Source: Tubulanus polymorphus (lineage: Eukaryota; Nemertea; Palaeonemertea; Tubulaniformes; Tubulanidae). Taken from it: a stretch of 60,000 nt of DNA. A program made the position numbers and the translations under genes. Below the pieces are notes generated by a model, which searched no databases, was not told where the DNA came from, and saw nothing but the letters and a program-made list of their open reading frames with translations. Shown here in pieces: positions 43,840-54,325 of the stretch (positions are counted from its first letter, which is position 1; the number at the start of each line of letters is the position of its first letter). The stretch covers positions 13,817,263 through 13,877,262 of the forward strand of contig NC_134028.1 in assembly GCF_964204645.1 (NCBI RefSeq). The letters are read 5' to 3'.

Positions 43840-44098
43840 GGGGTTTTAAGCATTTAGGTATCTAATACGTATCTACTACGTATTTAAGTATTTATGTATC
43901 TAATATGTATTAATCTATATAACCTCTATTATTTTCAAACTTAGTTGAAAAATTAAAATAAATAATATATTTTATAAAAGGGGGTTTTAAGTATTAATGT
44001 ATCTAATACGTACTTAATACGTATTAAGGTATCTAATACGTATCTAATACGTACCTAATACGTATTAAGGTATCTAATACGTATCTAATACATAAATG
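43840..44098. repeat. TACGTA-rich repeat block between convergent gene clusters
   Basis: Two sub-blocks, each led by AAGGGG(G)TTTTAAG, contain many ATCTAATACGTATTAAG-type units. It separates the convergent structural and ATPase/integrase clusters. The same type of block occurs at 33490-33600 in the mini-Polinton. Confidence 0.85.
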
Positions 44099-44099
44099 C

Positions 44100-44688
44100 T
44101 TAAAATTTATATTCATAAGGAAATTGAAGCTTCAGAAGTAATTTGGAACCTTTATTACTTTTTAATTCATTCATATATTCATCATGTAAGTCAGTAGGTA
44201 TAATTTGATTTTCTTCCAGTGATTGTTGCATAGATTTTCTATCTATGTTATAAAATAAAACTAAAAATCTTATATTCTCCCTAAAGTCTTTAACAATTGA
44301 ATTATATTTTTGATTTAAAACCCACGTTGTTATCCCAAAATGTCTCCCAGAGAAAGCTAAATAGCATAACTCACTTTCTCTAACTTTTGAATCATGTAAA
44401 TTAGCGCAATCATCGATAATGAATAATGTATTTGATCCTTTATAAATATCAATTGCTATTTTTATACAATTATCTAAATTTAATAAATATAATAAACTTT
44501 TTTATCTTAACTATATCTCTATTATATGTTTTATTCATTTCATAAGTAGGGCAGAATGATATTATATTATCAAAATGATTTTTATAAATAGTTTCTAACA
44601 AATCTAATATGAAATGTGTTTTACCACAGTTGGTTACTCCAGTAACTAACATATTATGTGGTTCAAATATAAATGAATCTTTATTCAT
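44100..44688 (-). pseudogene. Packaging ATPase (FtsK/HerA, A32-like)
   Basis: Drives DNA into the capsid. Start MNKDSFIFEPHNMLVTG at 44688. Walker A is GVTNCGKTHF. A frame change near 44485 follows KIKKF; the second half has Walker B NTLFIIDDCANL, then SGRHFGITTWVLNQKY, the conserved sensor-like region, and ends FPYEYKF-stop at 44100. About 195 residues, in the usual range for this family. Only one break, so it is among the better preserved genes. Confidence 0.88.
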
Positions 44689-44699
44689 TTATTCTTTTA

Positions 44700-46953
44700 A
44701 TTTTACTAGATAAAATCCATTCATTGAATTTGTCATCATACCCTTTGTATTTCACCAAAGAATACCTTTTCCTTAAAGAGTTTTTGTTTTTAATACTTTT
44801 TCTATTTTGTATTCTATTTCATCTGATTTGATACAAGTGATAATTCTTGTTCATAGAAATAACCTAATATTTCTTCATCTTTTAAATCTTCTAATTTATA
44901 AACAAAAGGTTTAGTTAATATTATCTTTTTAATTTTGAATATTTATTTCGTAAAATTTGGAGTATAACCTTTATAAAATGTTTTTCGATATTTAGATATT
45001 CTTACATGTTGTCCTATTTTAAATTTAGGTTCTCCAAAATCATGTGTAACAAACGCTCCATATAAATTATTCCATACTATTTCTGAATTATCTTCTTTTC
45101 TAGCTTGTATAGGTTTCATATTTATAGAACTATGTTTAGAATTATTATAACCTTTCACCAAATCATCTAATACATCGATATATTTATATGTTTCATTAGC
45201 AGTAAAATTGTTCCACATTCTAGTTTCCAATGTTTTATTAAATCGTTCTATAATAGATGCCGTTTTATCTGAGTACGTTGAAAAATACTCGACATCTTTA
45301 TCAGATAATAATTTAAAACAAGAAAATTAATTTTAGAAAATTATTTGACGCCTGGGAAAAAAATGTAGAATTTCTGGCTAAGCTAATGTGGAATTGCAAA
45401 TTTGAAATCGAAGTTTTAAGAAATTTGGGGAATGATGAGATTTGGCGATTGGGTAGATGATACAGGTCTTCGACTCTAGTAGTGGTTTAAATTTTTTTAT
45501 TGAAAATTCTCAATAATTGATCGCGAACTTGCGACCGACTTCATTTACTTATGCCTCTAAGCTGGTCTGCAACTTCATTGCCTCCATGGATGAAGAAAGA
45601 GCTCTTCTGATGTCTGCTTCATTATGACTTCGAGCATATCGTGTGGCCTAGCCTGCCGGCCCGGTCCCCGGGCCCGGGCCACGCGTTTGGCTGTCACTCG
45701 ATTTCCTAGAGTCTTTAGTCTGGGTGGGTTGAAGTAGACATTGTCATTTAAAATAACATGCTTATGTTGTTCTGTATGAATTACCCGTGTGTCATGTATG
45801 TTGTATTAATTTATTTTAAAATTTGTATTTATTGAATTTGGGAATTTTATCCCGGAATTTCAATGTAATAAGGATCAATAAAGAATTGAATTGAATTGTC
45901 ACCTAATACACATGCCATCAGAGGACACGGAGCCGTATATGACAGCTATGCTATTATAAATTGCTAATCTCACGAAACTTGCATACTCCTAATATCAAAC
46001 ATATTTTCACAAACGATTGAATATTGAAATTATATGTTTACACATTTTCATATTAACCGCTTGTAGCCGCTGATGAAATTTACGCCGGCCCTACACACAT
46101 CGTAGATAGCTTCGTCATTCCACCGGCATGCCCACGTCAGGGTCTGACTTTTATATTAGACTTCCGCATCGTGTATACATCCGCCATTTAACCGAATAAT
46201 CCGATTTACTTATCATTTCTATTTATGCCTGCCGCTTCTGATATAATCATACATCCTTTACTATTACAATACGTCTTCTAATGATATTCAATGCAATATA
46301 ACATTTCGACGTTCAAATATAGGTCATTATATAATCACAGGAAGCCATTCTACATCTATGTCAATAATATTTTGCCAGATAGCAGATTTGTGTACACATA
46401 AACCTGTGACGTTTTGCACATCGATTTACGGCTGTCGTTTGTAAAATGACGCTGAATGGTTAGCATTGTTTAGGTTTCATAATGGTAACGTTTTATAAGG
46501 CGTCAAAAAATGTTTATTATAAAATTCCTTTCCCCTATCAAATTGTATCTTACCTGGAATAGCTTCTTTAAATGTTAATTTGAACGCATTAGTAACTTCT
46601 ATACCAGTTTTATTTTTGATTGGAATTGACCATGCGTATCTACTGAATATATCTATAACATCTAATATCCAGAAATATCCTTTATTGTATTCCTCTAAGT
46701 TCTTCATGTCAATTAAATCTGCTTGCCATTGATGATCAATATATGAAACCATTACTTTTCTCGTTAAATAGTTTTTATCCATTTTCTTATGGATTTGATA
46801 TGTTGGTTGGTTTTGTAACCATAATTTTAAATCACTATATTTTATATTTTCTTTATCAGATTTAATTTTATCCCATAATTCTGAAACACTAGAATATAAT
46901 ACTTCACTCTCTGGGTTATAATATAAATCTCTTAAATATTGTTCTTTTTTCAT
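44700..46953 (-). pseudogene. Polinton retroviral-type integrase (DDE), interrupted
   Basis: Inserts the element and generates the 6-bp target duplication. Start at 46953 (MKKEQYLRDLYYNPESEVLY). Catalytic Asp in HQWQADLIDM, second Asp in KIQFDRGKEFYNKHF, then the coding sequence is broken by the insertion 45345-46507. The catalytic Glu is in TASIIERFNKTLETRMW after it. The C-terminal half continues as HSSINMKPIQARKE and FKIGQHVRISKYRKTFYKGY, and after 44943 another frame change leads to the end near 44700. Upstream neighbour is the membrane protein at 46978. Confidence 0.88.
45345..46507. mobile_element. Insertion in the integrase with short inverted ends
   Basis: About 1.16 kb between two halves of the integrase. 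Ends are TTTGACGCC at the left and GGCGTCAAA at the right. No transposase frame. Inside, a GC-rich stretch (near 45655-45690) and a run AATAAAGAATTGAATTGAAT near 45873-45898 that resembles the short-repeat tail of a non-LTR retrotransposon, so it may itself be composite. Confidence 0.62.
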
Positions 46954-46977
46954 CTTATTTCAATCCATTAATAATAA

Positions 46978-47325
46978 TCATGGTTTAGTTTCAATGGTTT
47001 TATCATTTGACTTATTTTCTGGTATAATAGGTTTATCATCGGAATCATCTTTAACATCAGATTCATACGTATATTTATATATTACGCCAGAAAATATAAT
47101 AACTGTAACTAATCCAATTGTAATATATAATTTATTATTACTTCCAGCATTAGAAGAATCAGATGGATTATCATTAGAATCAATATCAGATAATTTCTGT
47201 GGTTCATTTATATCAGTTAATTTCTTTTTCTTAGCTTTTTTTAATTCTGAAGATCTTTTACCCAACTCCCTTGCCCATTTAATTTGTTTCTCAGATCTAG
47301 GCTTCTTCTTAACATCATCACTCAT
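46978..47325 (-). CDS. Small single-pass membrane protein, conserved Polinton type
   Basis: 115 residues, intact. A basic N-terminus (RSEKQIKWARELGKRSSELK, KKAKKKKL), Asn/Ser-rich linker, a transmembrane segment (LYITIGLVTVIIFSGVIYKY) and an acidic tail. Its ATG overlaps the stop of the upstream gene (ATGAGTGA at 47318-47325). The KQxxWARELGKRSxEFK-like start is common in small proteins of Polinton-type elements; function unknown. Confidence 0.7.
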   Translation of the reverse strand: MSDDVKKKPRSEKQIKWARELGKRSSELKKAKKKKLTDINEPQKLSDIDSNDNPSDSSNAGSNNKLYITIGLVTVIIFSGVIYKYTYESDVKDDSDDKPIIPENKSNDKTIETKP

Positions 47326-47872
47326 TTATTTTAGTTAATTTTTGTTCTGATTCAATATCTTCTGATTTATTATCTTTACATACTATAGGTTTGATATTAG
47401 AAAATGATATAACTCCAGTAGAAATCAATGTCATTATTCCTCCTAATTTGAATGAAGCGTATCCAACCCATTTCTGTAATTCTGTCATAACTAAATAATC
47501 ATTTTTTAAATCGCTATATAATTTATTTTCATCATCAATTGGTATAATCCGGTTACATAATTTAGAATAACATTTTATAATACCATCACTAATAGAATCG
47601 TTTATTCTAGCTAATCTAGCTTCTTCATATATTTTAAAATATTTGATTACTTTATCTGGTTTCATATTATCTAATTCTTGAAAAGTTATAATTCTATTTA
47701 AGAATTCCTTAGATTTTCCACCAGCAATCAATAGTTGTAGATGGTGCTTACATGTTAAATAGTATTCTTAATCAATATCATCATTTTGAATACAATTAGA
47801 AACAACTGTATCATTATTATCAGTAATGCCAAAATCCTCAATGGTCTTTTCAATATCAGATTTCTTTGACAT
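47318..47872 (-). pseudogene. Conserved Polinton protein of unknown function (IAGGKSKEFLNR family)
   Basis: Start MSKKSDIEKTIEDFGITDNN at 47872 in AAAATAAATG; a stop near 47770, then an open frame LLIAGGKSKEFLNRIITFQE, YFKIYEEARLARINDSISDG, IPIDDENKLYSDLKNDYLVM and LGGIMTLISTGVIS near the C-terminus. This mostly helical family recurs beside the integrase in Polintons. Apart from the one stop it is intact. No function known. Confidence 0.72.
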
Positions 47873-47889
47873 TTATTTTAGCAAAAAAG

Positions 47890-48980
47890 CGAAAAAAAAA
47901 TATTAGATAATGATACAAGAATAATACTTTATGTGATACTAGTGTTTGATAAGTAATACTAGCTATTTGAAGTTATTGTTCTTTTAGTTAAATCTATTCA
48001 AAATCTATTCAATCTAGTATTAACTAGAATTGCAAAATAAAATATTAAAAATGTAATAGAATTCACTATATAGTTGAAATTATTGTTTTTTAAATACTTT
48101 TTATTTAAATTAGGATTCAATATCTCACTACTATTGTCTATCTATATGAGCGGTAACAATAACTGTCCAGATAAGTCATTTCGGATCCTCGATAATAAAT
48201 CATCGAACTAAAAATCAATTCAACGAAACGACTGGTGGAATTACTATTTCATAAACATATGTATTTTATTCTACAGTCAGTATCGATTTCAACATTCCAT
48301 GCCGATCGGCTGAGGCCCGGTAAGTTATGCGTGGAATGCAGGAATCAATAAAGTATAATACAACATCTGCCACTGTAACCTTTTACAACGACTGAATGAC
48401 GCAATTGAAATTCCGGCAAACGTAATGCATTGAAAGTCTATACAGTATGGCTAAACTGCTACAGTCTCATGAGTTGAAATATCCGTAATTTCTGATTTCA
48501 CATCCTTCCATATTCACTTTCATGACTCAAATTGCAATTGTCTTCTTGTTACCCGAAGCATTTTGTTATCTAAAAGATAAATATCTAGCGTAGAATAAAA
48601 CTAACTTAAAGTTGTAGTTGTCAAATATGAATTACAGCACTTAAACATGTTTAAGGTTTCCCGATGCCTTAAAAAAAACAAAAACGGTACTTACATTTAT
48701 AACTTCAAACTGTAAACTCCTAAAATTGTGTTTCTAGAGAGAAATCCTATGCGTTCCTATGCTTATGCACTGCGCACTTATAACTGCCTGTTATTCACTA
48801 GCCAAACACTGTCTGTCTGAGCAACAGATGTTCTTTTATGATGAAATCAATTAATTCTTTTCAACTGAAAGAGCACGTTCGATCAATATTCAAATAAGGT
48901 ACTACTCCCCATTCAACTGAATTTATAATACGCGACACAGATGCTAGTATAATTGCATAGGCAGTTTGACATACATCGAG
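47890..48980. other. Non-coding interval between structural-side genes and HNH nuclease
   Basis: The first 230 bp are A+T-rich Polinton-like sequence with TAATACTAG-type repeats. From about 48120 the composition changes to more balanced, unlike the surrounding element, suggesting an insertion. I could not find clear terminal repeats or a coding frame. Confidence 0.4.
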
Positions 48981-48982
48981 AG

Positions 48983-49709
48983 TTACCGGTTTTCTAAACG
49001 TTTATATTCAACGTATTTTTCATTATGTGTTGAGTTCCATAATTCAACAAATGTCTTTGCTTCAACCAGTTGATCTAAATATAATTTCATTTCTAGTTTG
49101 TTACCTTTCCTAATATTTTCAACTTTTTCTAAAGGTCTTAAGTTTTTCCAGCTCCAGATTAATTTCTGATTGTGTTCATCATTCATGTTGAATTTAGATA
49201 TTGGTAACACATGATCAATAAGAAAGTATTCACCATAGTTTTTTTCATTCATTTTATCGTCGAATTGATATATTATCCATAATTTGAGATATTCATCTGA
49301 ACACCCCAATAAATTAGATAGTGTGGCTGAATGCGTTTCTTTACTGAATAATTTTGTTAATCTAGAACTTAAACATTGTTTCAATTTAAAATTAAGAACC
49401 GTTTTATATCTTTTTTTGGTAATTATTTTGATACTCAATATAATGTTCTCTATTATCTTTTTTCCAATCTCTTAAATATTCTGGATTATCATTTCGCCAT
49501 TGCATTTGATACTCTGGTTTATTTGCTCGGTATTGCTTATTCATTTCTTTAACACAAGTTCTACAATTACTTTGCTTACCATCTTTATGAGTTTTATCTT
49601 TATAATATTAAGAAGATTGTTTATTCAATTCAAATTTTGAACATTTCTTATGATAAATATTCACAACACTATTTGTAATATTGATAGTTTGTGATTGTGT
49701 ACTTTCCAT
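48983..49709 (-). pseudogene. HNH endonuclease with N-terminal zinc finger
   Basis: Start MESTQSQTINITNSV at 49709, with TTTTAATAAAA at 49723-49733, 13 nt upstream. An N-terminal Cys cluster (CSKFELNK ... CRTCVKEMNKQYRANK) and WRNDNPEYLRDWKKDN spacer repeats lead to a frame change near 49435. The nuclease part follows: FLIDHVLPISKFN, LIWSWKNLRPLEKVENIRKG, the DH...N...N pattern of HNH nucleases. It shares the upstream motif with polymerase. It may assist replication or recombination, or be a mobile homing enzyme. Confidence 0.75.
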
Positions 49710-49739
49710 TTATGATACATATTTTTATTAAAACGTTGA

Positions 49740-52700
49740 TTAACACGTTATAATCCTGTTCATTATTTCCTTTTCTTTTGTTTCTTCTCTTTTAAATATT
49801 AGATATTCTTCTAAATTGCAACCATAAGCAACTGTGTGTATACCATCATCCAGAATATATCTTTTATCGCCAAATGGGTTTAGACTAACCTTTTCAATTT
49901 CTTCAATAAACATCTCGTGGTACTCAGATCTTAAACATTTCATCTTATGTTTTCTAACTTCTTCATCAAATAAACAATTGATGTAATCTTTAAAATGAAT
50001 ATTCATTTCAACAACGCTTTTGGTTCTTCCTTTCAATTTCTTTGATTCATGAGTTTTAGTTTTATATGAATACATTTTAGATCTAATTCCAATGAACTCT
50101 ATCATTTCTTCAGCTCCCAATTGATCCTTAAACTTCCCGGGAACCTTTTTATTATCATTGCTAAACAATTTATGACCTTTGGGATAATTACTGAAATCAA
50201 AATGATGTTTTAATGATTTTAAATCATCTGTTATGGTATTATTTTATCTTTAATATGTAACTGTCGGTATCAAAATATAAGATTCCTATATGCTTTTCTC
50301 CAAAATGAGGTTGTAATACGTAATAGTAAAATTCATACATTAATAATTTTGATATTTCTAAAATTGTTGCTCCAACATAAATTGGTTTATTAAATTTCAT
50401 AGAAGTTCTTCTCATTTTAACTGTGGCTAAATTTTCATCAAATACTCTGTTACCAATAAATTTTGGATATGTTTGTAAATGTCTAAATCTTTTACCATTG
50501 CTAACTAACTCAATATCATTTCTATTTCTGATATTTTCAGAAGTTTTTCCATCGAATGCATTATTCATTAACTTGAAGAAATCGTTTTCGAAATCAGTTT
50601 TAGCTTTAGTTCTCTGTTTGGTGTTAAAATCTATATATTTTTCTAACCATTTAGATTGACTGAATGAAATATATCTATGTAATTTTTTTTAGAATCATTC
50701 CACGATTAAAATAAAATTTCAATATTCTATAATGTACTACATAGTTAAATTTATCTTCCTGAGTTACCATTAACTTTTCTGTATAAATATGATTTTCAGG
50801 TTTAATTATTATTTGATAACTTGATAATTCTTCATGTGTAACAGTTTTTGTTCGGGACAGTATGCTAGATTTCTAGATTTAAATTATTTATCTTCAGGAT
50901 ATTCTAAATCTACAACGAAGAAGTAACCAGTATGTGAATCATCTGAAATATCTAGAATTCTTTTCTTCCAATCAAATTTATCATTATTTTCATACTGTAA
51001 AACTTCAGTTATTTGAAATACTCCATAAGGCTGAAGTTCCATCATTGCCCAACCATATAGATTATTTGCATGTATATATAATAACTTATATCCAGGGTTA
51101 TCATTTACATTGAAATATCTATCACCTAATACACCCGAAACTCCTCCTCTTATGGATTTTTCAAATAACAATAATTGATCTATATTTGTTAACAAATCCA
51201 TTTTTATATCTGTAAATTTTAATCCACAATCCCAAGTTAATCCTGGGCTCGAATAACAATGACATGGATCAATATTAAAATGTTTTAGATTTACGTCCTT
51301 AAACCTTTCATATATATATCAGCTAATAATAATACATCTGATTTTTGATAAAAATCTACCAATTGTCCATGATTTTTCATTCCAAAATGATTCCAAATAT
51401 TTAATGTTCTATTATAGACTTCATCTTTAACATATTCATCTTTTAATTCATCATAGAATTGTTCTTTTAATAATTCAGTTATATTGAAATCATTATGCGA
51501 TTTATAAAATGAATATGGAATTGCTCCTTTATATCTCATTAATTGAAAATCATCATTATTTTGATAATGTTGCTTTAATATTTTTAATTCATCATCAACT
51601 AATGATTTTGATAAATTATCTAATGAACTATTTAAAAATCTATATGAATCTATAAATCTTAGACACCAAAATTGGAAAGTTATATAATTCTCAGATGTTT
51701 TAGCTAACATTTTAAATTTATAAGTTGGTATTTTATCTTTTGATCTATTTGAATTTAATCTTTCTATTTCATTATTGATTCCTTCTATTTCATGGTACAG
51801 TTGCTTGATGAATAAATGTGCATCATACCCTGATAATTTATGAAATATTACTGGAACAAAGTTAATTTTCTTTGCTTGTAAGTTACAATTCTCATGCGCT
51901 GCGCCTCTAATAAACTTTTCATTCAAATGATCATGGTCTCTAATTTTTTTATCTTTTAGATTAAATATCTTTTCACAATAATAACATTTATCAGCAAACT
52001 CAAATTCTTCTTTATCTTCTGTCATAATTATTTTTTCATTTTTATTTAATAATTTATTAAATTTTATTTCATATTCAATTAATTAGTCACTAAAATGATT
52101 AATAACATTTTCATTTCTATAATGAAAATATTCACTTTTAATTAGTTCTGGATAATCAGATTTAATATATAATCCAAAAGCTGCAGCACTTTGATGAACC
52201 GTTTTAATAGTATTTGTTATTAGAGGATCTGAATAATCAATTATATCAATTTCATTAGAATTTAATTTCTTTCTTTTAAAATATATTTCTTTTCTATCTT
52301 GATCCTTGAGTTAATTCCTTATTTAATGATTCAAAATCTCCATATATTACAAATGGTACTTTATTCTTGTAATAATATTTTTTGAATTCTAATATTTTAT
52401 CCTATTTATTTGGTAAAACAATTTTACAATAATCACGATTTTCACATAATTGTTTACGATTCAATAATGCACTTTCATTACTGAATTTATGTAAACATTT
52501 TCTACATAGATATATTTTACGAGTTTAATCATTTTCTGATTTGAAAAATAAATCGATTCTTTTAATCCACATATAATGATTCTCATAATATAATATATCT
52601 ATGACATCATTTGAATCATAATCTTTTGGTAGGTATAAAGGTTCCAATGTAAAATGTTTAATATTATTACCTTTTGATTTTGGTAATTTGATTAAATCGA

Positions 52701-53719
52701 ATACATTTATCTTTATATTATTATCTATTTCTATTTTTGGGATATTTTTAATTCTAACAGGATAATTGTCTATCTCATAATTATTTTCAAATGGTTTATA
52801 ATTTGATACTCTACAAATATTATCAGTTACAGGATGTAAGCAACTAATTATTGACCATAGAAAACGTTTATCATCAGAATTTTGTACATTTATAACAGGA
52901 TTAGTTTTAAATGGTAGTTTAATATTACTTGATCCATTAATATTATCATCTTTATAATATGATAAAATATTTTCATCAAATGGTTTTGATTTAGTTAGCT
53001 TATTATATTTGTGTTATAAACATGTTAAGTCATAAATATTATTTCATCAAATATTAAACCGGATCCTTCAAAATATTTCTCTTCTATTTTACTTTTTATT
53101 TCATTATAACATTTATCTAATTTATCATCTATATGTTGTTTTGAAATAATATGTTGTGAATGAGAATTTATATTGTATATTGGTTTATCTTCAGATTTTA
53201 AAAATTTAACTTTAACTGATATACTAATCATAGGGTATTCAACACCAGTAATTATTTTTATAATACTTTTCATATTTTCTAAATGTTTTTTATTTTCTTC
53301 TAATGTTTTACCTGTATGAAATTTAAATTCAATAGCAGCTGGTCCAATATCGCTTTTAAATGCTTTGGCCTTTTATTGTTTATTTTATTTTTTATTCTTT
53401 TAATTGTCTTCTGTTTCTTATCATTATCATTATCAAAATAATCTACATCTAAAATATCATTATTCATATTTCTAATATGACTTTTAGATTTTAAATATTC
53501 TTTATAATATCTTTTGTTACTGAATGATTGATTACATGTGTCACATTTATATATTTCTTTTTCACTCTTTAATTCATCTAATTTAGTTTCTAATATGTCA
53601 TCTTTATATTTTAACTTTAATTTATTTTCTAAATGTGTTTTATTTTTATTATGTCTTGCTTTTTGAGATTTATCTATATCAATTTAACATGTTGAACAGT
53701 AGTACTTATTTGCTTCCAT
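49740..53719 (-). pseudogene. Polinton family-B DNA polymerase (25-kb element)
   Basis: Start at 53719 (MEANKYYCSTC) with TTTTAATAAAA at 53734-53744. Two C2H2-like fingers (53480-53719), exonuclease motif PFVIYGDFESLNK near 52320-52360 preceded by a Cys/His region YLCRKCLHKFSNESALL, an endonuclease-VII-like motif (CYYCEKIFNLKDKKIRDHDH), FIDSYRFLNSSLDNL, palm motif A (LYIHANNLYGWAMM, where the first Asp is His), motif B (MNNAFDGKT, Tyr to Asp) and motif C YFDTDSYILKI near 50250-50275 without intein. End at 49740. Many frame changes; the changed motif A and B residues alone would inactivate it. Confidence 0.9.
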
Positions 53720-53759
53720 TTTAAAATCCAATTTTTTATTAAAATTGATTTTACTTATT

Positions 53760-54116
53760 TTATTCGAAATCTATTTCATGGTGCCCTTTTTCATTCTTAC
53801 CTTTATATATGAAATAGAAATCACCTGAAAATAATTCTTCTAAATCTTCACTTGATAAGCTATGAAATCTATCTGGTAAATATGTTCTGAATTTATATTT
53901 ATTTCCTTTTAATCCTTCATATTCTAAGTGGATAAATAATTTATCTACATATTTGTTAGTAACTGTATCAATATTTGTAATTTAATATTTCTTATGAGTT
54001 GTTAATTCTGTTCACTTCTTAAATTTATAATCTACAGATTTAACATTTGTGATATCTTTAATTCTATTTAGAAATAATTTGTTGTTCTCACTGTGTACTT
54101 GTTTACTACTCTCCTT
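53760..54116 (-). pseudogene. TIR-encoded Polinton protein, right copy
   Basis: Inverted duplicate of 29496-29850; similarity to the left copy stops just past the stop codon, which marks the inner edge of the TIR. The start codon is AAG instead of ATG. It contains FLNRIKDITN, NIDTVTNKY and the tail ELFSGDFYFIYKG...GHHEIDFE-stop, with stops in the middle. TTTTAATAAAA is at 54130-54140. Confidence 0.78.
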
Positions 54117-54167
54117 TTAATAACATATTTTTTATTAAAATTGATTTTAGAAGCTATTAGATTAATA

Positions 54168-54319
54168 TTTTAAGAGTATTAGGGAATGTGTCGTTCTAGA
54201 TTAAAGGGTGAGAGGTCGAGTGAGAAATAAATGAAATTCGAGTGTGCGAGAATTTATTTTTCATTTTTTACTCACTCGACCTCTCGACCTTTGATCTAGA
54301 ACAACACATTCCCTATAAC
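54168..54319. repeat. Right terminal palindrome of the 25-kb Polinton
   Basis: Inner arm AGTATTAGGGAATGTGTCGT, outer arm ACAACACATTCCCTATAAC, core ACTCACTCGACCTCTCGACC. Mirrors 29285-29436. Followed by the CACCTC duplication. Confidence 0.88.
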
Positions 54320-54325
54320 CACCTC

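Larger units (their letters stand above)
29285..54319. mobile_element. 25-kb Polinton/Maverick transposon
   Basis: Begins AGTAATGGGGAATGTGTTGT and ends with the complementary ACAACACATTCCCTATAAC (final CT damaged). It is flanked by CACCTC at 29279-29284 and 54320-54325, the 6-bp duplication expected of Polintons. Removing the element with one CACCTC joins the DIRS reading frame through RFNRRCPLFVS. TIRs are about 560 bp and include a complete gene. It carries polymerase, integrase, packaging ATPase and capsid genes; no adenovirus-type protease gene is visible. It contains a BEL/Pao element (with a nested mini-Polinton) and an insertion in the integrase. Confidence 0.92.

Noticed and set aside
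47994-48980. A tRNA or other structured RNA in the balanced-composition interval.
   Set aside because: No cloverleaf-compatible A and B boxes or convincing stems were found by eye.
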